64,000 nt of DNA, taken from positions 11,669,060 to 11,733,059 of the forward strand of contig NC_049997.1 in assembly GCF_000003815.2 (NCBI RefSeq), read 5' to 3'. The stretch is from Branchiostoma floridae. Taxonomy: Eukaryota; Chordata; Leptocardii; Amphioxiformes; Branchiostomatidae. A program made the position numbers and the translations under genes. Each line of letters starts with the position of its first letter. Positions within the stretch are counted from its first letter, which is position 1. The notes beneath the pieces are model-generated. The model worked only from the letters and a program-made list of their open reading frames with translations, made no database searches and was not told the DNA's origin. Shown here piece after piece: positions 23,863 to 35,381 of this stretch.

Positions 23863-24070
23863 TGTAAATGCAGAAATGTTTGCGGTGGATTAATGTTCGC
23901 GGTTTTCGCGGTGACCACTTCACCGTGAACTTAAAACCACCGCGAATATTTTCTATTATGATATTAGATTGCAGTCTATGGTGTTACCGCGAACTTAAAT
24001 CCACTGCGAAAAGTCATGTTTCCGCTACCGCCAAATTAAATCCCCGCGAACTTAAATACATTTACAGTAC
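23863..24070. mobile_element. MITE (family D), copy 2
   Basis: TACTGTAAATGCAGAAATGT at one end and ATACATTTACAGTA at the other. The inside has TTCGCGGTTTTCGCGGTGAC and ACCGCGAACTTAAAT. It is the inverted counterpart of 5484-5692. Shorter relatives appear near 21732 and 24370-24590. Confidence 0.75.
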
Positions 24071-27000
24071 CTCTATTATACAAGCACAACTTGGGAAGAC
24101 CACAAGAGACATGCTCTCATTAGACCACATTTAGTAAAGAGATGGCTACACCAGGGGAATTCCCAGTTGTCCAAATAAACCTAGAATCCTGGTCTTCCCC
24201 CTAAAGAGGTTTGTCCCACTTGTGTCTGTATCAATATCACTCCAGTCATAACAGTGAATGTCTATAAGTGTACATAGAATCAAATATGAAGTGTTTTGAT
24301 GGTATCTTGAAGTCATTCATGGCTTGGAATACACTAACAGTTACTATTTTTTTTTTAAATTCGAGATTACAGAACTGTAAATCTTAAAATGTTTGCAGTG
24401 TGTTTATTTTTGTGTTGTTTTTCAGTGACCTCTTCATCGCAAAATTGTAGCACCACTTAGTGCTGCTTTCATTGTTTGATAGAGTTTAACAGTACTACAA
24501 AATTGATTCAAAATTGAACTTAAAACACAACAAAAGCCTCTACTACGAAATTACAGTGTCCCTGGGAAAATAAATGACTTTACAGTACAAAGCCTGTATT
24601 TCTTTACCTTACAATCATCTGGTGTATTACCAAATTGAAAGTTGTTGATACTCTTTCCTAAACTGTTGGCTGAGCCGTGGTTTTCAAACAGCTTTGAGAT
24701 GAAATAGGTTCATCCTTTACAAAGACATTAAACACTGTCTTCACTTTTATAGATAATCTCTGATGGCAGACAAGGAATGATTGTAGGGATTGATGTTGTC
24801 AATCCAAGCCTTACCGGATGCCTTTCCTTGTCATCCCAGTCTTAGGGGACTCCAAAGGAAACAGTTCTTTGAAGATTTGTCTAGTCTGTGTCTCAAAAGC
24901 TACCCGGTGTCTGGATAAGGAACCCCTAAGATTAGACTGTGGGCTATGATAACTCAATTCAAAGGTTCCTAGACTACTCCTTGAAAAATCTTCTGATTTG
25001 TACAAGAAAATGGAATAGATACAACTTTTTTTCTTTCTTGTCGGCCAAAAAGCAAACTCTTACAGGTTTTTTTACAAGTGCATGTACGGGTACGTATAGC
25101 CCTGAAAACGGCAAGCATTTAAAAGCAAGCATCTAATCTCTGAGAAGATGCTTGAAAGAAAGATCTTTCTTGTTTCAATCTTCCAAGAAAGCTGTATGTC
25201 TGGAAAAAAGTGGCTGTCAGAGAACATTCTGAATCTGACCCTAACTTCCAAAATTTATCTGAAGACTACATGTCAAAACCAAAGCTACTGTTCTACTTCT
25301 ATATCTTGGTACAATCCCGAGCTGAGGAAATTTCCCAGACAAGTGCATTTTCAGGGTGATTAGTATACAGAGGATACTGTAACATGCCACCTGTGTTATG
25401 GTTAACCACAGAGAGGCCATTATTAGACAGTCATCTGGACACTATGGGAGTTAGGACAGCAAGCCTGCAAAAACACCACAGCATGGAGAGAGAGGAAACA
25501 GATGGTATTGGGATGTCTTGCCATCTCCATGAGATATCAGACTATTCAGAAATTATGCACCTTAATAGTTAGGACACACTGCAAGCTAGGTAGAAGCTCT
25601 TGATGAGAACATTGGGAAATCTTGCGATGAAAAGACAAGCGAGAGGTAAGAGCCCGGCCGGTCCATGCAGCGGATGTCGATGGAGGTCAAGGGTCACTTC
25701 CTTCAGTGTAATTCTCTACAATTGCTCTACTTTACCATGATGAACCAATCCTTTTCACTTTCTTTCAAGAAATTTCTGCCCAACCCCCCCTAACTTTCAA
25801 ATGGGCGAGTCCTCATCATCATGGAAGAATTATACACTAAACAGCAATAACATGATACGATACTTAAAAGGATTTTCAGCTTCTAACAAAACATAAAACT
25901 CAGAACAGATAATTGTCCTAGCCCGGTATCCATCCATATTGAAGCAGATGGGGGTTCTTGTAATTCCTTTGGCTAGAAACCAGGATACAACTTATACAAT
26001 ACGAATGGCTACCAAGCAACTATTAGATCTACTGTTCAAAGTATCACCATACAAATACCTAAATATTCAGTGACATTTTGTCCAATGTTAATACAGATCT
26101 AAAGGAAAGTCACACAAACCTTTCTTAGATGGTAGAAAAACATGTCTGCCCCTCGTTCAGGTTCAGACGTACCTTTGCCAGGAAGTTCAAGTCTAAACAT
26201 CACAAACGATGGCAACTATTGGTCGGACATCCCAGGACAGTTACTCAGACTTTAGTCCACTCTTTCAAACTGGAAACAGATGGGACTCCGCAACTGCTAT
26301 CCATCAAAACCTGCTCAAAACAGGATACAGACTTCTCAATAAATGTGACAATTCCTTGGTATGTTGTGTCAGTTACAAAATATTCAGGGGGAGGGGCATG
26401 GCTGAGTGTAGGAATGGTTCAGGACACTGGTTTTGGCATCAGTAATAGTACCAATAGCTCGACAAGGTCTGGGCAAATATGTAAACTGCAACGTCTTCAT
26501 AGACTCTGGAAGAATGGTAGGTGAAAATACTGTTACTGGTATCAGAAGGTGACAATCCGTAGGAATGTGGCCGTTAGGAAATATTTACTTCCAACCATTT
26601 CAGGTTTGTCAGTCACTTCCTTCAGTTATAACGGTCATCCCGAGATTAAACTTGAAAGACATACCCCCGTTAAAAGTGGGTTAGGCTGAAAAAAACATCA
26701 AAACAGTGGAAGAAGTGTGGCAAATGGTGTATTCCATTTGGCCAACAGGCAAAATGAAGAAATTATTAGATTATGTGCCCACTGGAAGCTTTCCAAGGTA
26801 CTGAAGCAGGACGTCCATAATAGAAGGAACTTTGAAGGTCATGATGGAAGAGAAAAACAGATATCTGCATTAGAGCAAATAAAACTTTATTGTGCTAGTG
26901 TGAGTTCAAGGATAATTCAAGGACAACCGTCTGGCCAGTTTTACACTTGTTTGCTTTCACACAGGCTAGTGTTGTTTTCTTGGTCGAAAGACAAACAGTT

Positions 27001-27719
27001 GGTTACACATTTAAAGCCAACTTCTTCAGTGATGTACCATTCTTGCTCACTCACCATACTTAACTGACATCAAGCCTTTGTAAAGAGGTCAAAAGAAAAA
27101 CTCAGCTTCCTAAAGTTCCATTTAAGGGGGGGAGGGCATCTACAAACTTCTTTCACTTAGATTTGTACAGTCCAGACTTTTCTCTCTTGTCTTTATATTT
27201 AGCTGATGCAGTCTGTACTAAAACCCCGAACTGAGCTGATCATATCAACAACCAACACTTGTTCCATTTTGTTCTAACCCCATCTCTTCCAGTGGAATAG
27301 TCCAAGACGTTTCTGGGGCAACTGAAAGCCTGCTATTTGTATTCTTTACCTAAATGTGGGTCAATACAGAATTCAAACACAACGTCTACTTATGGTACAG
27401 CTTTGACTATCTTTAAACAAAAAGAACTCTAATATTCAGCATCATCAAGAACATAGAGAAACTTATCATTCAAAAGGACTCTTACTAGTAACTAAGACTA
27501 AGAGCTAAATCTTTTCAACTTTATCAATTGTAAGCAAAGCAACTGGTGCAAACAAGAAGACGTTTGTTTGGTGAAAGCAAATATTCTGGGTTGCAACTGT
27601 AATTCAAATATGCATGGGGTCATGCCCTGTATTCATGGCTGCTTGTTCAAAGCTGAGCTCAGGGTGTACAATGTTACAGCCAGGTTATCAATATTGTGTT
27701 TCATTCCATTTCTAAACGA

Positions 27720-27913
27720 GATATAAAAAATTGAGGTTCCGCTGCAGTACCTTAGTAAGCTGCTAGGGGGCCCAGTATCGAATTTGACCTTCGTTTTCCC
27801 GACCCTACCCTGGTAGCAAATATCATTGAGCATCCATCGAAGGCTCCTTGAGTTATACTGCTCAGGGACGGAAGGACAAACGGACGCACAAACACTCACT
27901 CACTCACTCACAA
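27720..27913. repeat. repeat family R copy with (CACT)n end
   Basis: GGTTCCGCTGCAGTACC, then CTGCTAGGGGGCCCAGTA and GGACGGAAGGACAAACGGAC, ending in a short (CACT)n run at 27893-27910. Related to 55969-56190. Confidence 0.6.
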
Positions 27914-30315
27914 ACCTAAAACATAACCTGACTCCACCTTAGAAGGTGGATTTACATTGTACCATACCAAACTAGGATCGATCCTGCATCTGGGTGAATC
28001 CCGATTAAGGAATCTTGGTATGAACGGAGTCTGTCTGTTCTGTGAAGGGGAACAAGAGGTAGAGTCATCTGCCAGCAATGCACCAAATGCCTGCATTCTT
28101 GACAACCATCCAAATCCACCATGAAACTGGGCTAAAAATGCTTGCCTCTGATGGCAATTGTCCAACAATATCCAGTTCAATGCAGAACTGTTTCAAATTC
28201 TTGTACATGTACATTTTTTTTCCTTTTCTATCCTAAGTGTCACACATGTCCTTTCTCGGTCACTCGGTTAGAGTAGCCTGTAGTATGTTCTATAGATGCT
28301 TCTGTTTGTGCTTCTCCGTAAATTTGCGGGATGATTGTAAACCTAAGTAAAAGGACACTTAGTCAAGACAACAGAGACCTACCCTTGTGTAAACCACCTG
28401 TCAAATCTCCATATGTCTAGTACCAGTCTAGCAGTGACCAGCATCACTTTCTGGACCTGATCCATCTACATGTATTTCTACCTAAACACATAAACAGGCA
28501 TGTGTATACATTCATACCCTTGCTTTGAATTCAGATGCTTATGTGTGTACCATTGACTGTGTGAGAAGTTTTGACAGTATATAACTCAGTGTATACATTC
28601 ATACGGGACCCTCACAAAGTTACTTTGCACATAGAATAAGACACTTGTATAAGTTGTATGTACTAGTACTCGATTGTGTAACTAAGGAGCTTGAACATAA
28701 CAACCCAATACTATCTTGTTGGTTTATAGGAGACGTAACTTCCATAGTAGAATTTGACCTCTAAGTCTGTAAAGCACAACAAAGAAGAAGTACTAGTACA
28801 GTCGATTTTGTATTTCATTTCCTAGTTATGTACACAGTACACATTTGATTAATATTCTGTGTAAACCCAAACAACCAAACACAGACATCAAATTGCCAAA
28901 ATACCCTGGAAAATTGCTGTTACCATGTCAACCGGAGGGTTTAAATCACCCATGATTCCTTTCCTAAGGAAGATTGAAAGCTAGAGGTCACGTGGAGGTG
29001 ACCTCCCCATTCCCATGCCATGAAATTATAGGATAAACTGTTACAGCACCAGGGGGGCTACAATCCACAACAGACAGACAAAAGGACCCTATTTTTAGCA
29101 ATTTTGGCAAGAAATGTCTAGTAGATCTAATAGAGAATGAACAAAGATGAGAGAAAGGAGTGAAGTACACTTGATCAACGATATTCAGATTCTGACCAAT
29201 CAGAGGCAGATTCTACAAAGGGCAAGATCATCATCAACCTCCATAAGCATTTCTAGAAAAAAGGCTTTCTGCTAAACTTGAAAAATATTACATTTTCCAG
29301 TTTTGAATTTACCTCAGGTTCAAAATAATCAAGTTAAACCTATTTCGTAAAGCATTAAGACTTTTGTTAATGTCCTTCACTTGTTGTTGTTGTTGTTTTT
29401 CACAATATTGAAGGTACAGCAATGTCATAATCACACACTTTTGCTAATATGCCTAAAAATGTGCCTAACCCTTTTCCTTCCTTTCCCCTCCCTCCCTCCA
29501 GGCAATAACCGGTAACCATAACTGGCAAGATGTCAACATCTCTAGGGGCATGGTTTATGTAACGCTGTCTGATAACACTATAACATACTCTTCTCACCAA
29601 CATATCAAATGTCTGTGTAGAATACAGTTTGTAATTCATTCCAGCATCTAAGTCTGGAATTTTACATTGACCAGGTTTGTACCAGAATGAAAAATCTATG
29701 GATTATAACAAGATGACAGCTCTGCCCCCCTCCCACACCTTCCATGTCATGACACAGTTCCCAAAGTATGGACTTGGTTAAACGTTCTGATAGCAATCAT
29801 AAAGGGTCATACTTTAACAGTAGGTGCTCTCAAAAACATGTGTTGAAACAACCATACAAATGACTTTAACATTAGAATTGATGTACAAGAACTTTCACAG
29901 ATAGAAGTTTACATAAAGCTATAACATAGTGATTTGTTTCACTAAGTCTTTCAACAGGGCTCTGCAGACTGTTATAACCAAGGAAAAGTGAGCCTCTGCT
30001 GTGGAATGTAGAGGGTCGAGTTAGAATGTCAAAGGTTCATACTTAATAAGTAGTGCAGATTCTGTTTGAGATTCTTCACGTCTTGTTGCATACAGAGATT
30101 CAACATTGGTAACCAGGTTGGGTCTTATCCAGATCCCATTTACAATACATGAAAAACTGTATCAATATTGACAATCAAGGATATATGAATATCATAACAT
30201 GTAAATTCAGATAGAGGATTACAAACAGATGGGTTACAGGCAAATACTGGCAATATTTAATATCTAAGTCAATATTTCATTTCGTTTTCTAGAAAACAGG
30301 TTTGAATATGATTCA

Positions 30316-30337
30316 AGGAAGGAAGGAAGGAAGGAAG
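30316..30337. repeat. (GGAA)n microsatellite
   Basis: AAGGAAGGAAGGAAGGAAGG: a short pure array in MICAL intron 1. Confidence 0.9.
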
Positions 30338-33054
30338 ACCAGATGCTACAGCCCCACAGTTTAACTATGTACAGCCTCATTACTCTAACGGGTACCTACT
30401 GGCTGTTTCTCAAGGTGAATACTCAAGGTGAATAATGCTAAGCCTAGTTTCTTTTTGTTTGCCAAGTTGAAGTTTTGAACGTTATTTAGATTTTTTCTGC
30501 AGTTTAGTCTCAAACTTTTTACTTTTTAAAACCCTGACTAGGATACTGAAGAAAAAGATAAGAAGTTACATGTCTTGTGCTCAAACCCAAACTTACGAAA
30601 CACGGCCAACTGGAACACACTTGTTCTAACTGCAAGTTTGCAGAAGCTGTGTAATGCATTTGCTTTGCTCTGATTCGCTGGGCCAACCGCATTCCATTCC
30701 CACCCCTGAAGGAGTCAAGGTAAGGAGGAGGACAAGATCTACAAACTGTCTGCTCCTCACACTTACAGAACTACCGACTATAGGGGATAATCTGTCAAAG
30801 TAACACACCACACATAGGAGGCAGAGAATCTGTCATGCTAGAATCAGTGAAATGAAATTTCAGGATTTCAGATGGTGTGTTGAATTTTGTTTTGCCTCCT
30901 TTTAACCTTCTCCCTGCTGCCTAACCCTGTAACCAATAGAAAATTGGTAACTTCACAGCTACCTCGGTGTGATGAAGGTTAAGTGTCAGTCACTGAAAAC
31001 ATTGAGCTAGATTTGTACTGTTCTTATGCATCCTACCCAAATGTAAAATTTGTCTGGTTGACAAAACAGGATTTATTTTCTTGGTCAATATATTTCAGTT
31101 TGGGGAGAGATATCCACAACTGCCTACCAGTATATCTTACTTCTCAGCCACTACACCACAGCAGTTACGATCTGTACAATAATATCTTTTTCATATCATA
31201 GTTATCCCGAGGACAAAGAAAATGTCGATAACTTTCCCCCACACAACCCACCCTAGGGCCAGACGTACTTCAAAGTAGGCAGCAGTCTGCTCTAAATCCC
31301 AATTGATTTTTCATTGTTGTTTTCCGTGGGAACTAGCACCATCTGACTGACCAACAAAACAGCATACATAACATTTAAGTTCAATCAATGTCCAATACTA
31401 TAGAGGTGGAAAGATCTATACAAATTCCCTCGCGAGCCAGGTCAGATAAAACATATCTAATTCTAAAGAATCAGACATCAGCTTATGCACACACATATAG
31501 CTCTGGGAGTTTTCTATTTTATACAAAAAATGCAAGGGGGAGTAATGCAAGGGAGCAGAGCCTGCCACAAAGTAGTGTGATGTTGAAGGGGATCCCCCCT
31601 TCCACAGTGTGGAGTTTTACAGATTTTATTTCAGTTAGGGCAAGGAGGTTATTCCTACTAATTATTCCTACTAAACTGCCAAATTGTTTTTGGTATGACA
31701 CTTACTTGAGAAATAGCTTGAGAAAAAACAATCACGAAAGGTGTAACATATAAATTAAACAGAAATCTTGGCATAAATGCAATCTTACAAATGAGAAGAC
31801 TGTTAATCCATCAAATGAACTCCACAAATCTTGATAAATGAATGATGAATAAAGCATAAAAAGAATAGAAAAACATTTGGTCAGTTTTGTTTCTTTGTAC
31901 CCAGCCATCATAAAAAAAAAGCTTTTCCTTTCTGTCTTGTTATTTCTATTGTCTAGACAACCTCCTTTATTTCAGCAGTACTAGCTACACAAAGACTTTG
32001 CTAAACTGTATATCATAGCCTAATTATCGTTAATTCAATCATCGAACACTGGGAGAATGGACCTATGGGCTTTTGTTCATCAACTACACACTAATTGGCA
32101 CGGAAACGCCTGTATTGTAATGCACGGCATGGCTGTCAAATTAGCAGTCTTGGCAGCGTGAATGTCACAGGCATTGGCAGGCATGAATAAACCATAGCTG
32201 CCCAGACAGAAAGACAACACACATACACTATAGACAGAAAGCTTGTTTTGGAGCAAATCATATTGATTTATCATCATTTATGTAGTCTAAAGTGTACACC
32301 ACGTTGCCCACAGAGTAGTAGTATCCAATATTTACCACATTTTAAACCCCCTTCCGTTGTTTTCCATTTCGTATCTACAAATACAAGGAAAGTACACAAT
32401 GGGTATCTTTCAATCTAGGAATGTGTCATACCAACACACTGTTGCAGTTTAAGCAAAGGAGTGGCCTCTTGGTGCTGCACCTATTGTATGTCTCTTTACC
32501 TGGCCACCAGGTGAGCTGTCCACAGGGATGACTTCACCTGTGTGTTCCACACGAAAAGCCATGCTCACCTGGAGCTTAGGGGTGTGATTCACTTGTTTAT
32601 CTGGACAACAAAAGTTGGAATCACCTCTGTGTACATAGGCCTTTCTACCAACCAGGTCAATAGGAGAATACCTCACCCTATACCTGATAGCTGTATGTAC
32701 AATTGCAGTCTATGTGGGGGCAATGCCGGTACAATCCTACAACAAATATACTTTGTATTTCATGAAAAAATCTGGCATAGACTGATAGAGCACTTCTTCA
32801 TTGAAAGGATTTTTATATAACACCTTTGTTTATTCTCACACTTTTCGTACATACTTTGCCAACTTTCAGACATACACTATCTTCTCTTATGTCCCAATTG
32901 TGTCAAGTTGTGCCAAAACAAAATAAAGAAAGGCTATACTGTTGCAACGAGCTTGTGGTAATGTATTATGTTTGGCCTAGAAAGTTGAAATCTAATCTTG
33001 GCAATGTTTTATGCAAGAACTGGACTTGGTAAAGCTCTAAATCCGGCAGGGTAG

Positions 33055-33170
33055 AAAGTTACCGCTTACCGGTCCCTTGACCGGGGGTGGTCGTGGGGGC
33101 ACTTAGCAGCTGAGCACACCTCCCTCCATCTCACCCTGTCGTGGGCCAGAGCTTGGGTTTCGGCAAGGGT
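33055..33170 (-). mobile_element. RTE-like LINE 3' terminal fragment
   Basis: On the minus strand, AETQALAHDRVRWREVCSA followed by AKCPHDHPRSRDR and a stop is the kind of C-terminal end (Asp-Arg-x-x-Trp-Arg) found in RTE-like reverse transcriptases. Compare QDRNLWRKHA in the fragment at 63030-64000. Only the tail remains. Confidence 0.6.
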
Positions 33171-34673
33171 AGAAAGTACCAGAATGATATTATCGTCTGC
33201 CATTAGTACCAGGGCTGTCCGATACTAATTACTTTTCGCCCACAGCGCTGGGGAAAATGACGCGAGTCGGCAGCTCAAATCCCCAGAACAGGTAAAACAT
33301 GCCCGAGGCACGGCAAGAGATGACATCCGGATCAGTGCAACAATGCAGGAGGGACGGTCTGGAAGTGTAATGGCTGGGAGATAAACAATACAACAGGCTG
33401 ACCTGGTTGGCATTGTATGTCTGCCAATCTTAGCAACAACGTTGTAATAGTAATAGGAGGACTGAAGCAAGCAGCCTATTCTCCAACTAGTGCCATTACG
33501 ACTGACTGAACCAGACACCTTCCCTGCTACTTGTCGTAAGGGAAAATACAGTCTGTCACATGCTATCATGATAAATGACTGTGAGTCAGTGATTCAAGGT
33601 TGTACATGTGCTACAAAATTATCAGACCTTGATCTTACTACCACTCCCCCACATTTAGGCACAGTAACAACAAGAAAATGTCATTTTTTGCTTAGAACAA
33701 AATCCTCAACAACTGCTCATACATTCACGAATACAAATGTTTGTGGGGCAAATATAGTGACCTGCCCCCAAGGAATTATGTTTGAAATGGAGGCAATTAA
33801 AAGTAAGCCAGTTCAGCCAGTAGTTATATGACAAATGTTACTGTTAGGTAACATGCTCACTCATGGCTTCAGACTAGAAGGGCAGAAAAATTGACATTGC
33901 CATCATTTGTCTCCACTCCTAATATCGTTATTCCTGAAATGATATGTTGTACAGACCTAGAAGTGTTCATCTTACCCACCATATGTACATATTTGCAGAG
34001 GGCTCATTTGTCATTATCATCCTGTCACAGAATTAAATTTAAACCGAGCTTTGTTGGTTATCATATGCTCTGAACAAATATAAGGTTATCAGAGCAGAGA
34101 GTAATATCTAACTGTAACCAGGCGTAGGAAGGGGGCATAGGGGTTTGAATGAAGACATCTAGGTGACAGGAAACAACAACTGGAAGCATGTGTTATACAA
34201 CGTTATACAACAAAAATTTTAAAAAAGGGCAATTGTAGATATCCTTCAACAGAGAACAAAACAAATTGACAGAACCATAAGAACATGTATAGCTAGATTA
34301 AACCCATGATAGTTACACCGATATTTGAAATAACATTTAATGTTATTTTTCATTACGAAAGCAGCACCAAAACATGTACGATGCATGTAGGTCGAGCTCT
34401 TGTGAACGAAATAGCCCATACACACACATAACGACATCCGGGTTTGGGGTTAGAACCCCTAACAGTTAGATTTCCTGCTCTAGAAAGGTGTCTAGACCAT
34501 CGGATCGGTTCAAATTGCAAAGGAAAACACGAAGGGCTGGAGAAACAAACACGAGATTCTTAACGAGTTAGCAAACGTTGGCAACTCAACTCCTTCGTCG
34601 GTACACCGTCGCGTTAGAAAATCTCGACGAGTAAAAACCACCTGAAGAATTCAAAAAATAAAAGGAGACTTAC

Positions 34674-34830
34674 CGGAAAATTCAACGAATAGCTTATCAA
34701 GCCACTTCTGTGTCCTTTGAAGCTCATAAGAGGATCAAACACTGCGGATATTCCAAAGTTTGGCGGGGGAAACCTTCAAAGTGTTGATGTTGCTGAAATC
34801 AACGAACTCGGTTGAGCGGCCATTTTGGGT
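34674..34830 (-). other. MICAL: MICAL non-coding first exon and transcription start region
   Basis: On the minus strand a strong donor (CCG|GTAAGT) lies at 34674/34673, downstream of a YY1-type motif (34816-34829). Nothing coding is seen in it. Because the coding start exon (15321-14958) has an acceptor upstream of its ATG, a non-coding 5' exon is required, and this is the best candidate. The 5' limit is inferred from the motif. Confidence 0.55.
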
Positions 34831-35336
34831 AATTAGCATAATGTACAAAATGACGTCAACGTTACATCACATACAACGGCAAGCAAACGTATACATTTTT
34901 CTAACATATAGCAACCATTTTTAATCTGTGTTTCACTTTTAACAAGCATCTATAGAGGTTTAAAGACAACAAATATGATTTCTATTTATTGATTTGGATT
35001 ATAAAAACGTTTATTTCCTGTGTGTGAAAATTTTGTGAATAATGATTTGGAATACGTTTGATGCAGTTGGAGTGTTATATTTTTCTATCGGGGAAGTTGA
35101 AAAGTATTTTTTAGCCTATATTTTCGCGCATATAATTTATTTTATCGCCTTTTATTATAACTTTGCTAATGAATTTTGAGTTTAATGTATGATTTACTTC
35201 ACAATAAGTGCTAACTTATGTTAGTTTGCTTATTTGAAGTAGATTTAAAACTCCCTATTTTACTTAATGTATAAGTCCGATTAGCTCTCGTTTTCTCTCA
35301 CATGTTCACGCGAGAGAGAACTTCATTCTCATTTTC
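34816..35336. promoter_or_regulatory. divergent MICAL/CDC37 promoter region
   Basis: About 0.5 kb separates the MICAL 5' end (minus) from the CDC37 start codon (plus). It holds a YY1-type word GCGGCCATTTTGGG (34816-34829; on the minus strand CAAAATGGCCGC, close to the MICAL start) and a perfect palindromic CRE, TGACGTCA (34851-34858). The rest is AT-rich. Just before the CDC37 ATG, TTCTCTC and GAGAGAA can form a 5'-UTR hairpin (about 35291-35321). Function is inferred from motif and position only. Confidence 0.55.
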
Positions 35337-35381
35337 ATGATGGCGAGACCTCTGGATTACAGCCGATGGGATCACATCGAG
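35337..35381 (+). CDS. CDC37: CDC37 exon 1 (residues 1-15)
   Basis: ATGATG, then [13 protein letters not shown], donor GTAGGT, phase 0. DYSxWDHIE is the invariant N-terminal motif needed for Hsp90-kinase complexes. Confidence 0.95.

Larger units (their letters stand above)
15322..34673 (-). other. MICAL: first intron of MICAL (about 19 kb)
   Basis: Bounded by the acceptor upstream of the ATG exon (15322) and the donor at 34673. No conserved coding exon of any host gene was recognised on either strand. The recognisable contents are repeats: a (TCAAG)n-headed repeat, a 187-bp tandem duplication, members of repeat family R, a family D MITE, short microsatellites and an RTE-like fragment. Other 5' UTR exons cannot be excluded. 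Confidence 0.6.
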
